Below, piece after piece: positions 9,259 through 19,399 of a stretch of 64,000 nucleotides of DNA (positions are counted from its first letter, which is position 1; every line of letters begins with the position of its first letter). The notes below the pieces were generated by a model. It saw only the letters and a program-made list of their open reading frames with translations, was not told the DNA's origin and searched no databases. The stretch covers positions 124,001 through 188,000 of the forward strand of contig CAVQHI010000005.1 in the NCBI GenBank assembly GCA_963712305.1, read 5' to 3'. The DNA is from DATFNI01 sp963712305 (GTDB lineage Bacteria; Bacteroidota; Rhodothermia; Balneolales; DATFMH01). A program made the translations under genes and the position numbers.

Positions 9259-10413
9259 ATGAGAAATCTAACACTATTTGCACAGATTATTCAGACTTTA
9301 GATCGTTTTTCCTTCTCCAGGCTGGTCGGCACCTACCAGAGCGACAAACACCAGAAAGGTATTACCAGCTGGACGCATCTTGTGACGATGCTCTTCTGCC
9401 AGTTCTCCAAACTCAATTCGCTTCGGGATGTCTGCAATGGATTGAAGAGTGCTTCCGGCAACCTCAACCATTTAGGGGTAAGGCGTGCTCCTTGCAAATC
9501 TTCCCTCTCCTATGAAAATGCAAACCGGGACTGGCACCTGTTCCAGGGGTACTATTTCCAGATGCTGGGGCAACTATCGAGTATGGCCCGGTTCCGACAG
9601 ACCCGATTTAAGATTAAAAGCAAAATCCTGTTGTTGGATTCCACTACGATCAGCCTGTGCCTGAGCCTATATGACTGGGCCAGGTTCCGTAAAAAGAAAG
9701 GAGCGATCAAACTACACACCCTTCTGGATTATGATGGGTGTTTACCTGTCTATGTCAATATGACCGATGGAAAGGTCCATGATGCCACAGCCGCCAAGGA
9801 GCTTTCTCCTCCCAAAGATGCCGTGGTTGTGGCCGATCGGGCCTATGTGGATTTTTCTACCCTATGGCACTGGCACAAAGGAGGGACCCGATTTGTCATC
9901 CGGCTCAAAGAGTCGGTCAAGTTCCGCCGGATCAAAGAAAAACCTCTGCCCCAGGGTCGTCATGAGCATATTCTGGTAGACGAGTATATCGAGTTGAGCG
10001 AGACCAAAACCCGGGCCAAATATCCCAAAAAACTGCGCCGCGTGGTGGTTTATGACGCTGAGAAAGACCAAACTATCGAGCTGATCACCAACCAATTTAC
10101 CTGGACAGCAAACACCATCGGTGAGTTGTACAAAGCCCGATGGGACATTGAAATCTTCTTTAAAGAGATCAAACAACTACTCAAAATCAAATCCTTTCTG
10201 GGGACTACGGCCAATGCTGTGCTCATTCAGATTTGGACAGCATTGATTGCTATGCTGATCTTGAAATACCTCAAAGCCTGCGCCTCCTACCGCTGGTGTC
10301 TATCCAATATGGTGGCGTTTCTGCGATTAAACCTGTTTGTCAAGTTTGACCTGAAAAAGCTAATGGACCATCCCTTTAAACCTCCGGGATATCCCCCCAG
10401 AATCCGATTATAA
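9259..10413 (+). CDS. IS4-family transposase, copy B, altered C-terminus
   Basis: 384 residues. The first 275 or so resemble the copy A product with many substitutions (VGTYQSDKHQKG against VSKHGTDKHAKG); from NQFTWTANTIGEL on the two are identical. An extra G near 10386 shifts the frame after PFKPP, so the end reads GYPPRIRL instead of the normal tail. All DDE residues are present before the shift (LLLDSTTISL, VVADRAYVDF, YKARWDIEIFFKEIK). The lost tail is short, so activity is uncertain. Confidence 0.88.
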   Translation: MRNLTLFAQIIQTLDRFSFSRLVGTYQSDKHQKGITSWTHLVTMLFCQFSKLNSLRDVCNGLKSASGNLNHLGVRRAPCKSSLSYENANRDWHLFQGYYFQMLGQLSSMARFRQTRFKIKSKILLLDSTTISLCLSLYDWARFRKKKGAIKLHTLLDYDGCLPVYVNMTDGKVHDATAAKELSPPKDAVVVADRAYVDFSTLWHWHKGGTRFVIRLKESVKFRRIKEKPLPQGRHEHILVDEYIELSETKTRAKYPKKLRRVVVYDAEKDQTIELITNQFTWTANTIGELYKARWDIEIFFKEIKQLLKIKSFLGTTANAVLIQIWTALIAMLILKYLKACASYRWCLSNMVAFLRLNLFVKFDLKKLMDHPFKPPGYPPRIRL

Positions 10414-10526
10414 GCAGATAAATTTGTTTAATTGGGGGGATTGATTTTGGAAGTGCGAAAAAATCTGTCCTAAACAGTCAGAAACGCATATAATTCGTAA
10501 ATTGCAAAACGTTTTGGACAGCTATG

Positions 10527-13500
10527 ATATTTGTTACAAGAATGGGGTTACAAATCAAATTCCAAATCATACAACATCAGCCCCAAGTTATAGTGTCGCA
10601 TTAGATAGCCTAAAGTCTGTTCTTACTTTGCCGTATAATTACTTATTAGTTGATGGATCCGATTTCGTAGGTGAAGAAGCTGATCAGGTAAAATTTACTC
10701 GATCCTTAATGAATATGGCACGGACCTTGGATTTGTACTTGGCTTTGGAAAATGCTTTTAAGTATTACGGGGAACCCGATTATAGTGATTCAACTGGTGG
10801 GCGTTTACTTTCCAAGACTCAGAAGAGGAATCTGGAGAGTTCGATAGAGTATGAAATGGATATTTTACATACATATGAATATCAAAAAATTGCGGCATTC
10901 TTTACAAAATCGAACGAAAAAGCTGAACCCGGTAACAGAAATCTAAAAATATTTGTGTCTATGGGTTATGCTGCTATTACTATGCAGGCTTATGATTACG
11001 CCGATAGTGTCTATAAAGTCACTAGTAATTGTTTGACATATCTTGATGAAGCATTTCGGGCTGCAGGTGACCAGGAAGCAAGTAATAGAATTAAATATTG
11101 GAGCTACCAAACTGACAATGGAGCTCATTTTTGGGCAGAAGGTCCATATTATTTGGACTATGCACTGATGGATGTCGTGCCATTTTGGCACGCCATTCGG
11201 GCAAATGGAATGCTCAATTACAACAATCACAATATCTCTGATCCATTTCAGAGTAACTGGTTCATGAACCCGGTTGACTGGTTAGCTGATCTAACCACAC
11301 CTGATGGTGATCTGCCACCTTTGGATGACAGTAATAAATACCCAATAGATGCGGCTCCAATGCTTCGATGGACTACAGAATATGGAGGTTATGACTGGAG
11401 TGTTACGGCTTCAAAATTTGCCTGGATTGATGATCAGGTTAAAGCAAACAGTCCGGGCTCAGAAGATCCCAGTTTAAATCTAGTTGAGTTGGCTATTCCA
11501 CGAATTCAGTCGGGAAGTGGTGAAGCTCCATATACTTATCGCGGCAACACGACTCCAGGGAACAAAACAGAACAACAATTAGTTATGCGGAAAGACATCT
11601 CGGGGGAAACGCATTATTTACTTCTTAATGGAGAAGATAATGATGCCGTTACAAGAGGTGAGGGACATGAGCAACCAGATCAATTGCAACTTCTGTATTA
11701 TGTAGACGGTACATCATACCTGATGGATTCTGGATATGATCACTCTAGTTCAGGATTTAATAGCACCTGGAATGGATATAACTGGCATAATACGATGCAA
11801 ATGGGATATTATAATATATCTGAAAGTACTATCCCATACGATCATTTAACTTATTATAATTACGGAGGTATAGAAAGTCCTTACGTAGATATTTCAGCTG
11901 AACATAAGATTTCTCATCATAATCAGGTAGATACATTGTATTATGAGAATAAAGGCAATATAACTATCATGCATGGGATAGTTCAGCTTAATACGCATGG
12001 ACATGATCAAGAGGCAAGATACCATCGAGATGTACTATTTATAGATTCACCGCATCCATATGTTGTAGACTTTAACACCGCAAAAACAACAAAAGGGAGC
12101 TGGAACCTATACCTAATGCGTTATTATGGGAATGGCAAGAGTATTAAATCAAACAGCAATGGGTGGTACGATTGGGAAAATCCAGTTAAACCGGAAAATG
12201 GGCAAAAGCTATTTTATTACGTAAAACCTGTAGAGTTTGATGAAACAGCTACCCAAATAGACAGTACTCAGGAAGAATACAATGGATCTGTAGGAACGAC
12301 AATGTCTATTGACATGTCGAGTGGCGCAAACCAAGGATTCACGACTGTTGGCGTCTTTGAAGTATCAGATCAAACACCATCTTACCTCCCACAAAAACTT
12401 ATTGCGTACCAAAGTGGAAATAATACGCCTTACCAAGTTTGGTCCTGGCATCAAGATGCCAATACTATAGATGTAATATTTAAACGTTCTTTTCTTGATG
12501 ACATTACTCAGAACAGATACGTCTACATTTATGATAATAGCTCATATGTTGCTGAGCTTAAGTTGCCTGCCGGGGATGATTACGGTTTCATACGGATGGT
12601 AAAAGAAAACGGATTATGGGGAGTTGACACAAACTATCAGGTAAATCTTACGCGTAGCGATTACGTATATACAACCAGCGCATCAATAGGGACCAAGACG
12701 TATCCATCAAATGCAGACATTTATATAGGTGATAACACCACACTGACCGTTACTGGCACAATGACACTGCAATCAGGAACGACTGTTCATCTTGGTAAGG
12801 GCGCAGTTATCAGCACCAGCGGTAGCGGAAATATCCAGGCTACGGGTACTATGTTTAAAACGCTTAGTGGTTCCAACAATGCTTCTGATCGGTGGTTGCA
12901 TATCATACTTAATGGTAACGGGGGTAGTACTTTTACTCAGTGTACATTCCAGGGAGCCAGTCAGGCACTATACCTTAATTCAACAGATAATATCGACCGT
13001 TGCACTTTCCAGTACAACAGTTGCGGTCTCTATGCATGGAGCGGGGAAGCGATTATTACAGGCTCCACGTTTTTCAATAATTATGATTATGGTATTTTCA
13101 TGGGAGGTACAGGAGTAGCAATGATTAACGCCTACCAAAGTGGCTCCACTTTTACAGGATCTCATATCTCGGAAAGCAATTATGGGGTTTATGTTTATGA
13201 CAATGCTTGGGCCGAGCTAAAGTATACTCAAGTTGATAATAATAATTATGGTGTTATGAGTTATGACTACAGTATATTGTATGCTGGAAATCATAACGAT
13301 AGTGGAGGAAATGCCAGTTATGTTGGACAAGGGTGGAATAGGTTTTCCGGAAGTACTAATTATGCAGTATATAACGGTAGCAGTGAAACGGCTTGGGCAG
13401 ATGATAATTGGTGGGGTTCTACAAGTCCACCATCTTCTTATTTTTATGGCACTGTTAGTCATGTGAATCCTTTAACATATGATCCAACAATTAACGGCGC

Positions 13501-14557
13501 TCAGAGTGGCGGCGGTAGCGGAGGTGGTTGTCCTCCAAATTGTACATTCAATACCTCGGCTCCATCAGGATTGCAGGCAATGAATTCCGGGACAGCTACC
13601 AAGGAGACTGGAAACGTAACTGCATCATCAAATAATTCTGATTTGCAAAAGAATGTAAGTGATAGACTTTCCCAGATCTACTCACAGCTCGACAATCAAC
13701 CTGATGCTGAGGGCAACTATAGGCTATTGCAAGAAGCTTACGGCTTAACTCAGTTATATGACCGTGCAGATTCGAGTAACATGCTAACTAAACTGGACAC
13801 TTATAGTGGTCAGTATAAGATAGCTATGACACTTTCCTCAAATCCGGTAAGCGGAGTCGGGAATTTGCAATCCTCACAACCGGCAAAGTCACTCACGCTG
13901 TCGAAAGCTATGAGAAAGTTAGGGGCCACAGCAGTTTTGCTGAAAATGGACTACTTACTTCATGAGAGTCAGTGGAAACAGGTACAAACGTTGGCTGATC
14001 GATTTGCACCTTACATTACTAATAATGGTGATAAATCTGCTTTTCTAGCGAGCAGGGCTGTAGCGTGGGAGCATCAAAAGCAATTTGCCAAGGCTTTGGC
14101 GGCGTATCAACAAATCGATGCGATGAAACCTGATGCGGCTCTACCTGCAAATTATGTAGCTCCTGATCATAGTTTCATAGAAGCAACTCTCAAGGATTCG
14201 ATGCAAGCATACAATCAGGCACCAGAAGCAGTGGCTTCCAGCAGTTCCAATGGGCAATCGGAATCGTCACTGTCAGAGAGCAAGAAGTTACCTCGGGAAT
14301 TTTCGCTTGGAGATAATTATCCCAACCCCTTTAACCCGACAACCACTATCCCAATCAACCTTCCGAAAGCATCTCATGTGGAAGTTGTGGTTTATAATAT
14401 TGCTGGTCAGCGAGTAGCAACACTTGCTGATCGAGAGTATCAGGCCGGGAGTTACCAATTACGGTTTAATGCACACGAATTAGCCAGTGGAGTCTATTTC
14501 ATTCGTGCAAGACTGGGCGAAAAGACTTTGATCAAACGAATGACATTGATTAAATAG
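10527..14557 (+). pseudogene. Large secreted polysaccharide-lyase-like protein with beta-helix and type IX-like sorting domain, 5' end displaced by IS
   Basis: About 1343 codons without the start, which lies at 7003. Counting from the IS border, residues 1-350 are helical and resemble the alpha/alpha toroid of polysaccharide lyases. Around 380-640 comes a heparinase II/III-like beta domain (GEGHEQPDQLQLLYYVDG, LMDSGYDHS). Residues 750-980 form a right-handed beta-helix with NosD-like short repeats (SNYGVYVYDNAW, NNYGVMSYDYS), then a Gly-rich linker and a TPR-like helical part. The last 85 residues are a Por/T9SS-type A sorting domain (NYPNPFNPTTTI ... GVYFIRARLG). Substrate not known; uronic-acid polysaccharides are a reasonable guess. 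An open frame reaches upstream into the IS end through TTG 10502, but without the signal peptide it should not be exported. Confidence 0.7.
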
Positions 14558-14567
14558 ACAAATTCAT

Positions 14568-14605
14568 AAAGGATGCCATCACTCACAGTGATGGCATCCT
14601 TTATT
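14568..14605 (+). terminator. Rho-independent terminator after the lyase-like gene
   Basis: AAAGGATGCCATCAC and GTGATGGCATCCTTT form a near-perfect 15-bp stem with a short loop, followed by ATTT. It starts 10 bases after the stop codon. Confidence 0.85.
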
Positions 14606-14678
14606 TAAAATATATCATATAAACTTAACTATGTGAGCAATAAAACAATTGACTATCCTTATATTTTTTATAATGTAT

Positions 14679-14700
14679 AATGGTTATCCGGAATTGCTAC
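14679..14700. repeat. Solo IS1595-like terminal repeat
   Basis: AATGGTTATCCGGAATTGCTAC matches the left end of the IS1595 element at 3795 (AATGACTATCCGGAATCACTAC) at 18 of 22 positions. No partner end or transposase is nearby. Probably the scar of a deleted relative, or a non-autonomous remnant. Confidence 0.45.
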
Positions 14701-14710
14701 ACTTTATTCA

Positions 14711-14775
14711 TTGCCATAGAAGCACAGAAATACACAGAGGAAATATTCCGTTATGATCTGTGTTTCTGTGGCTTT
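14711..14775. repeat. CCACAGAG-type intergenic hairpin
   Basis: GCCATAGAAGCACAGAAATACACAGAGG is answered by CTGTGTTTCTGTGGC, giving a long imperfect hairpin. It belongs to the same loose family as 37829-37905, 48911-48992 and 49463-49670. Confidence 0.55.
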
Positions 14776-14899
14776 TTTTGAATGGAACCCCTAAAATATT
14801 ATGACCTTTGTATGGATTACGACTAGTCATTTAATTCTAAATAACTATATCCCAAAAACGTCAATTCCATACACCGGTTAACATAAATCTTACATTGGC

Positions 14900-15943
14900 T
14901 TGACTGAAAAACCGAACAAATCGACTGATAATATTACACCTGTGAATGCAGAAAATTCTCCACAGGAAACTAAAATACGACTGGATGTTGCCCCCGGTCA
15001 GCAGGATCCGGTCAGGCTTGATAAGTACATAACACTCTTTGTACAGAATGCTACACGCACAAAGGTTCAGGAAGCCATTAAGTCCGGCTACGTGAAGGTG
15101 AATGGTAAAAATGAGAAATCATCCTACCAGGTACAAGCGGGCGATCAAATAGATATTACGTTACCCCACCCGCCGCCTCCCGAAGCGGAGCCGGAGGAAA
15201 TTCCATTAGATATCATCTATGAAGATGACGATGTGATCATTGTCAATAAAGAGGCTGGAATGGTTGTCCACCCGGCTTTTGGCAATTGGTCGGGTACTCT
15301 GGTAAACGGATTATTACATCATGTCAGTGATCTTCCTGATGTAGATGATGAAACAGTCCGGCCGGGCATCGTTCATCGCCTTGATAAAGATACGAGCGGG
15401 TTGTTGGTTGTGGCGAAAAACCGCCAGGCACATGCCCATCTGTCCGAACAATTTGCTCGTCATGATACCAAGCGCAGATATTGGGCTGTGGTTTGGGGAA
15501 CACCCGACAAAGAAGGAACTATTGTCGGAAATATTGGAAGATCGCCGCGCGACCGGAAAAAAATGACAGTGCTTGACAATGACACCGGAAAACATGCAGT
15601 GACCCACTACCGGGTACTCGAGTATTTCGACTTCCTGAGTCTTGTTGAAGTAGAACTGGAAACAGGCAGGACTCACCAGATTCGTGTTCATTTTGCACAT
15701 ATTGACCATCCGGTGTTCGGAGACCAGACTTATGGTGGTAACAGTGTCCGTTTTGGCGCTAACACGGGGAACCGGAAAAAAATGTTTGCGTATCTTTTCA
15801 AGCGGCTGGGCCGGCAATGCCTGCATGCGAAAACACTCGGTTTTGTCCATCCGTCAACCGGTGAAGAATTATTCTTTGATTCCAACCTGCCGGGTGACTT
15901 CAAAGAAGTTTTGAGCAAGCTGCGCCAATTTTGCAAGCCTTAA
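14900..15943 (+). CDS. rluD: 23S rRNA pseudouridine synthase, RluD family
   Basis: Converts uridines of 23S rRNA (helix 69 in E. coli RluD) to pseudouridine. Residues 35-100 are an S4 RNA-binding domain (VRLDKYITLFVQNATR), followed by a proline-rich linker and the RluA/RluD catalytic fold with the active-site Asp in HRLDKDTSGL near residue 160 and TGRTHQIRVH near 255. Of 347 residues, the first 30 are low-complexity. The only start before the S4 domain that fits is a TTG at 14900 (a GTG at 14942 would also keep the fold). gldC follows 53 bases downstream and may share the transcript. Confidence 0.93.
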   Translation: MTEKPNKSTDNITPVNAENSPQETKIRLDVAPGQQDPVRLDKYITLFVQNATRTKVQEAIKSGYVKVNGKNEKSSYQVQAGDQIDITLPHPPPPEAEPEEIPLDIIYEDDDVIIVNKEAGMVVHPAFGNWSGTLVNGLLHHVSDLPDVDDETVRPGIVHRLDKDTSGLLVVAKNRQAHAHLSEQFARHDTKRRYWAVVWGTPDKEGTIVGNIGRSPRDRKKMTVLDNDTGKHAVTHYRVLEYFDFLSLVEVELETGRTHQIRVHFAHIDHPVFGDQTYGGNSVRFGANTGNRKKMFAYLFKRLGRQCLHAKTLGFVHPSTGEELFFDSNLPGDFKEVLSKLRQFCKP

Positions 15944-15996
15944 TCATATCTTCAAATAGAACGAATTCAGACTATCCAGATCAGCTACGAAATATC

Positions 15997-16353
15997 ATGG
16001 CAAATAATAAAAAAAAGATTTCAATCACCGTTGAACTCGACGACGAAAACGTTCCTACGAATATTCTTTGGGATGCGACAGATTCAAAAGAAAAACAACC
16101 TGTAGCCTGTCGGGCCATGTTGCTTTCATTATGGGACCACAACTCGAAATCAACACTCAAGCTCGATCTCTGGACCCGGAAAATGATGCAGGATGAAATG
16201 AAGATCTTCTTTCATCAGACACTCGTTTCAATGGCTGATTCTCTCGAACGAGCCACAAATGACGAACGCATCACAGCAGATATGCGTGATTTCTGCAACT
16301 ACTTCGCCGAACGCATGGAAATCGCCGACTGGAATGATGACAGTAAACAGTAA
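15997..16353 (+). CDS. gldC: Gliding motility protein GldC homologue
   Basis: 118 residues. It starts MANNKKKISITVELDDENVP and contains ILWDATDSKEKQPVACRAML and CNYFAERMEI, the recognisable GldC pattern. GldC is a small cytoplasmic protein widespread in Bacteroidota; in Flavobacterium it is linked to gliding, though its molecular role is not settled, and many non-gliding relatives keep it. ATG 15997 was chosen because the homology starts there; the frame is open further upstream to 15931. It lies just downstream of rluD, likely in the same operon. Confidence 0.9.
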   Translation: MANNKKKISITVELDDENVPTNILWDATDSKEKQPVACRAMLLSLWDHNSKSTLKLDLWTRKMMQDEMKIFFHQTLVSMADSLERATNDERITADMRDFCNYFAERMEIADWNDDSKQ

Positions 16354-16355
16354 AA

Positions 16356-16390
16356 CAATTAGCAATTAGCAATTAGCAATTAGCAATTAG
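16356..16390. repeat. Five tandem copies of the heptamer CAATTAG
   Basis: Perfect tandem repeat starting 3 bases after the gldC stop, in the gap before the convergent sugar transporter. No role is apparent; it is a likely slippage-prone site. Confidence 0.9.
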
Positions 16391-16450
16391 CATAATAAGT
16401 TATTGGGAACCAGGCACAAAGCCACAGCTTCCCGAATACTGTTTTACCGA

Positions 16451-18079
16451 TCATTGAACTTCGATAGTCTCCTTCGGGCTCTTTTCCCATAATTCTTCCA
16501 TCTCTTCGAGTGATCGCCCTTTGGTTTCAGGAACCAGTTTCCACATGAATATCGCAGAAATAATACCCATGATGCCGTATATCCAATAGGCAAAACCATG
16601 ATGGAAGAGGGTGTTCAAGGATGTTGAATTGTTCATGATAGGAAATGTCCAAGATACAATAAGATTTGCAACCCATTGGGCTGCAACCGCAATAGACATG
16701 GCACCACGGATTGAATTCGGGAATATTTCAGAGAGCATAACCCAACAAACAGGTCCCCACGAAACTGCAAATGATGCGGTATAAAGAAGCATAAAGATCA
16801 ACGCGCCCAGACCAACACTTTGCGTGGAGAACAGGAATCCAAGTATGATCATCGAGATGGCCATGCCTATGGAACCGATGATCATCAGGGGTTTTCGCCC
16901 AAAATTATCTACTGTGAAGATGGCAACTACGGTGAATGTCAGGTTTACGGCTCCCACAATAATTGTTTGCAGGAGAGAAACATTCGTTCCAGATCCCATA
17001 TTCCGGAATATTTCCGGAGCATAGTACAGCACAACGTTGATTCCGACAAACTGCTGAAATACAGAAAGCATGATGCCTATCACGATAACTAATCCACCGA
17101 AAGACAGCCATGGGGCGCTCTTTTTAAACAGGCTTTGTTTGATCTCACCTAAAACAGTCAGAGCACGGTCATGACCGACCAATTTGTTCAGAACTCCTTC
17201 AGCTTTGTCATCGCGGTCGATCATCACAAGATAACGGGGCGTTTCCGGAACGAAGAAGAGCAGGAACAGGAAAAAACCTGCAGGGATATTCTCTGAAGCA
17301 AACATCCAGCGCCATCCAATGGTATTAAGCCATTGATCTGTACCCTGACGAGCAATGAAGTAATTGACGAAGTAGACGACTAACATTCCAAAGATAATGG
17401 CGAACTGGTTCCAGGACACCAGCTTACCGCGTATCTCAGCCGGCGCGATCTCCGCGATATACATCGGTACGATCATCGATGCAAGCCCAACACCGATTCC
17501 GCCAATAACCCTGTAAAAGATAAATGAACTGATTACTTCAACGCCAAACACATTCATAGTATCCGGTATGGCAGACCCGACGGCTGAAATTATAAAAAGA
17601 ACTGCTGCCATCAACATCCCAATCCGGCGTCCAAGAGTCTGGCTGATATAACCAGCTATAGAACCACCAATAATACATCCAACCAGCGCACTTGAAATGG
17701 TAAATCCTTCGATAGCGTTAGCCATGCCTTCCGTTAACTCATTCGGCATCGTCCAAAAACGGAAATACCAGAGAAGCCACGCAAGTACTACGAGAATTGC
17801 CGTGTAGATTCCGCCCTTTTTGTTTCCAAAAAGCTTAAACATGAAGCTGCTGATAAGCACGACAATAATTACGAGACAAACGGAAACGATAAGCTTATAC
17901 TGCAATATAACTTGGGTTGCCTGTATAGGGTTTTGATATAACGGTGCAACAAAAAAATTCTTCAACGCGCTGACCGTACCAGAAATAACGGCGGTGTCGT
18001 AGCCAAATAGCAAACCTCCTAATGTTGCTACCAGTGTGAGTGCAAATACATATGCATCACTTCCTCTTTTATTCTCCAT
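16451..18079 (-). CDS. MFS sugar:H+ symporter (XylE-like, sugar porter family)
   Basis: 542-residue inner-membrane transporter. Sugar porter signatures are clear: GGLLFGYDTAVISG in the first membrane segment, RxxGRR (TLGRRIG), the FYRVIGGIGVGLAS and PMYIAEIAPAEIRGKL stretch, QQFVGINVVLYYAPEIF in segment 7, NFGRKPL, and PETKGRSLEEME at the end. Twelve main segments are expected. There is a longer insert of hydrophobic segments between 60 and 120, as in many Bacteroidota homologues. Substrate is a monosaccharide (xylose, glucose or similar); it cannot be narrowed from sequence. Neighbours are an epimerase and a glucoamylase, which would release and convert glucose. Confidence 0.93.
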   Translation of the reverse strand: MENKRGSDAYVFALTLVATLGGLLFGYDTAVISGTVSALKNFFVAPLYQNPIQATQVILQYKLIVSVCLVIIVVLISSFMFKLFGNKKGGIYTAILVVLAWLLWYFRFWTMPNELTEGMANAIEGFTISSALVGCIIGGSIAGYISQTLGRRIGMLMAAVLFIISAVGSAIPDTMNVFGVEVISSFIFYRVIGGIGVGLASMIVPMYIAEIAPAEIRGKLVSWNQFAIIFGMLVVYFVNYFIARQGTDQWLNTIGWRWMFASENIPAGFFLFLLFFVPETPRYLVMIDRDDKAEGVLNKLVGHDRALTVLGEIKQSLFKKSAPWLSFGGLVIVIGIMLSVFQQFVGINVVLYYAPEIFRNMGSGTNVSLLQTIIVGAVNLTFTVVAIFTVDNFGRKPLMIIGSIGMAISMIILGFLFSTQSVGLGALIFMLLYTASFAVSWGPVCWVMLSEIFPNSIRGAMSIAVAAQWVANLIVSWTFPIMNNSTSLNTLFHHGFAYWIYGIMGIISAIFMWKLVPETKGRSLEEMEELWEKSPKETIEVQ

Positions 18080-18095
18080 ACCAAATCCAGAACTG

Positions 18096-18111
18096 ATTTT
18101 ACGTTTTCATT
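18096..18111. promoter_or_regulatory. Possible LacI-family operator upstream of the sugar symporter
   Basis: ATTTTACGTTTTCATT, on the reverse strand AATGAAAACGTAAAAT, has the central CG and flanking A/T runs of LacI/CcpA-type operators. It lies 17 bases upstream of the symporter start. A similar site is at 19185-19200. Motif match by eye only. Confidence 0.3.
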
Positions 18112-18184
18112 GATACGATAGCGCTTCCAACTGAATAGCGATAGAGAGTAAACGTCTATCAAAAATGTTTATAGCTAAATTAAA

Positions 18185-19147
18185 CTATGATGAGATGCCC
18201 CATGACAAAGAAATCCCCTCACCTGGAGCAAGTGTAATTAAGTCAATTTTATTGTTAAAAACATCTGGCGGACACGTCATCGGTTCGAATGCAATGCATT
18301 TTCTATTGGGAGGTGTGTAAACCTGCAGATATTTGTATTTTTGCCTGCCTGTCTCCTGCCAGATGGAAAACCCGATATTGTTTTGAGGATCCTCTACCCT
18401 GACGAAAGCTTTTTCATCATTTACTGACAGACTAAAGCAAGAATCAAACTGATAATTATTGATCTGCTTCAACTTCACGAAATCCTTGAATGCAACGCGT
18501 TCTCCTGTTGGTATCATTTGATCATCCAACTGAAACACATAATCCGATGGAAATGAGATCTCCAGGTTATCCACTTTATTCCCTGTCCGGAAATAAGGAT
18601 GCCAACCATCGCCGACAGGCATGGCTTGATCACCCGTATTCCTGATAGTCGTTGTGACCGTCAATCCATGGGTCTCGTGCAGTTGAAAGTCCAGCTGCAG
18701 AAAGTAGGTAAAGGGATATCCGGGCTTTCGTCCTCTATAATCGTAAGACAGGGTAAGATGAGCGAAATCTTCCCCTTCTTCTTCTCTTTCTACACGAAAA
18801 GCCTCATCAAAAACCAAACCGTGGATGCTGTTACTCTCATGCGGGAAATTGACATGCAATTGGTGCTTGTCTTCATTAAAGGAATACGTCCCTTCTTTAA
18901 TCCTGTTTGGGAAGGGTGACAGTTTTGCGCTCTTAAACACCTCGGTATGTTTTTCCAATAACTCCTCTGCTGAAGTATACCCGTCGATGATTGAGTGCAG
19001 GGTTCCTTTATTATCACTTACAACATAGTCATTGATGAGTCCAGCCAGATCAGGAATCACAGACAGAGAAGCCCCTGATTTCTGATTTCTCAACTTAATT
19101 AACTGAAATTTACCGAATGAATGATGTTCTATTGAAAAAGCCGCCAT
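18185..19147 (-). CDS. Aldose 1-epimerase (mutarotase) family protein
   Basis: 320 residues of the GalM/YeaD-like beta-sandwich family that interconverts alpha and beta anomers of aldoses. Catalytic-type features: FPNRIKEGTYSF (sugar-binding Asn-Arg), an early His in NSIHGLVF, the second His in GDGWHPYFR, and the Glu in CIAFEPMTCPPD. No signal peptide, so cytoplasmic. Transcribed with the symporter (18185 to 18079 gap about 105 bases) and divergent from the GH15 gene, so it probably acts on the sugar released and imported by its neighbours. Confidence 0.9.
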   Translation of the reverse strand: MAAFSIEHHSFGKFQLIKLRNQKSGASLSVIPDLAGLINDYVVSDNKGTLHSIIDGYTSAEELLEKHTEVFKSAKLSPFPNRIKEGTYSFNEDKHQLHVNFPHESNSIHGLVFDEAFRVEREEEGEDFAHLTLSYDYRGRKPGYPFTYFLQLDFQLHETHGLTVTTTIRNTGDQAMPVGDGWHPYFRTGNKVDNLEISFPSDYVFQLDDQMIPTGERVAFKDFVKLKQINNYQFDSCFSLSVNDEKAFVRVEDPQNNIGFSIWQETGRQKYKYLQVYTPPNRKCIAFEPMTCPPDVFNNKIDLITLAPGEGISLSWGISS

Positions 19148-19184
19148 TAAATCATTTTTAGTCAGACAGGCATCTAAAGTCGAT

Positions 19185-19200
19185 TAAAAACGCTTACATG
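19185..19200. promoter_or_regulatory. Possible LacI-family operator between epimerase and glucoamylase genes
   Basis: TAAAAACGCTTACATG (reverse CATGTAAGCGTTTTTA) resembles the LacI/CcpA pattern with a central CG. It lies in the divergent promoter region 19148-19399. No LacI-type regulator gene is in the window. Confidence 0.3.
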
Positions 19201-19399
19201 CCTCTCAAAATTTAACCCTTGTTTATTAGAACCAGCTCAATCTCCTTGAATGAAACACACGTTAAAGATGAAAAAGAGCAATGTTCTCGATAACATAGGA
19301 TACATGAAAAGTGTCAATCCCGCAATTACTTTGAAACTTTTAGCTGATTAAAATACTTGTACCCATTGTATTATCATATTAAGCTACAGGAATACAGAT

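Larger units (their letters stand above)
9154..10526 (+). mobile_element. IS4-family insertion sequence, copy B (chimeric)
   Basis: Left end CACATCTGTCCAAAACG at 9154, right end at 10526. From the left end to about 10092 it differs from copy A at many positions. From 10093 to the right end, and on through the next 346 bases, it matches copy A except for two one-base indels (extra G at about 10386-10388, one base near 10500). There is no target duplication pairing its two flanks: the left flank ends TTTTACATAC and the right flank starts ATATTTGTT. This is what a crossover between a different element and copy A would give. Confidence 0.88.

Noticed and set aside
15314..15850. 178-codon frame opposite rluD
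   Set aside because: Mirror of the coding frame of a clear pseudouridine synthase; composition follows codon bias of the true strand.
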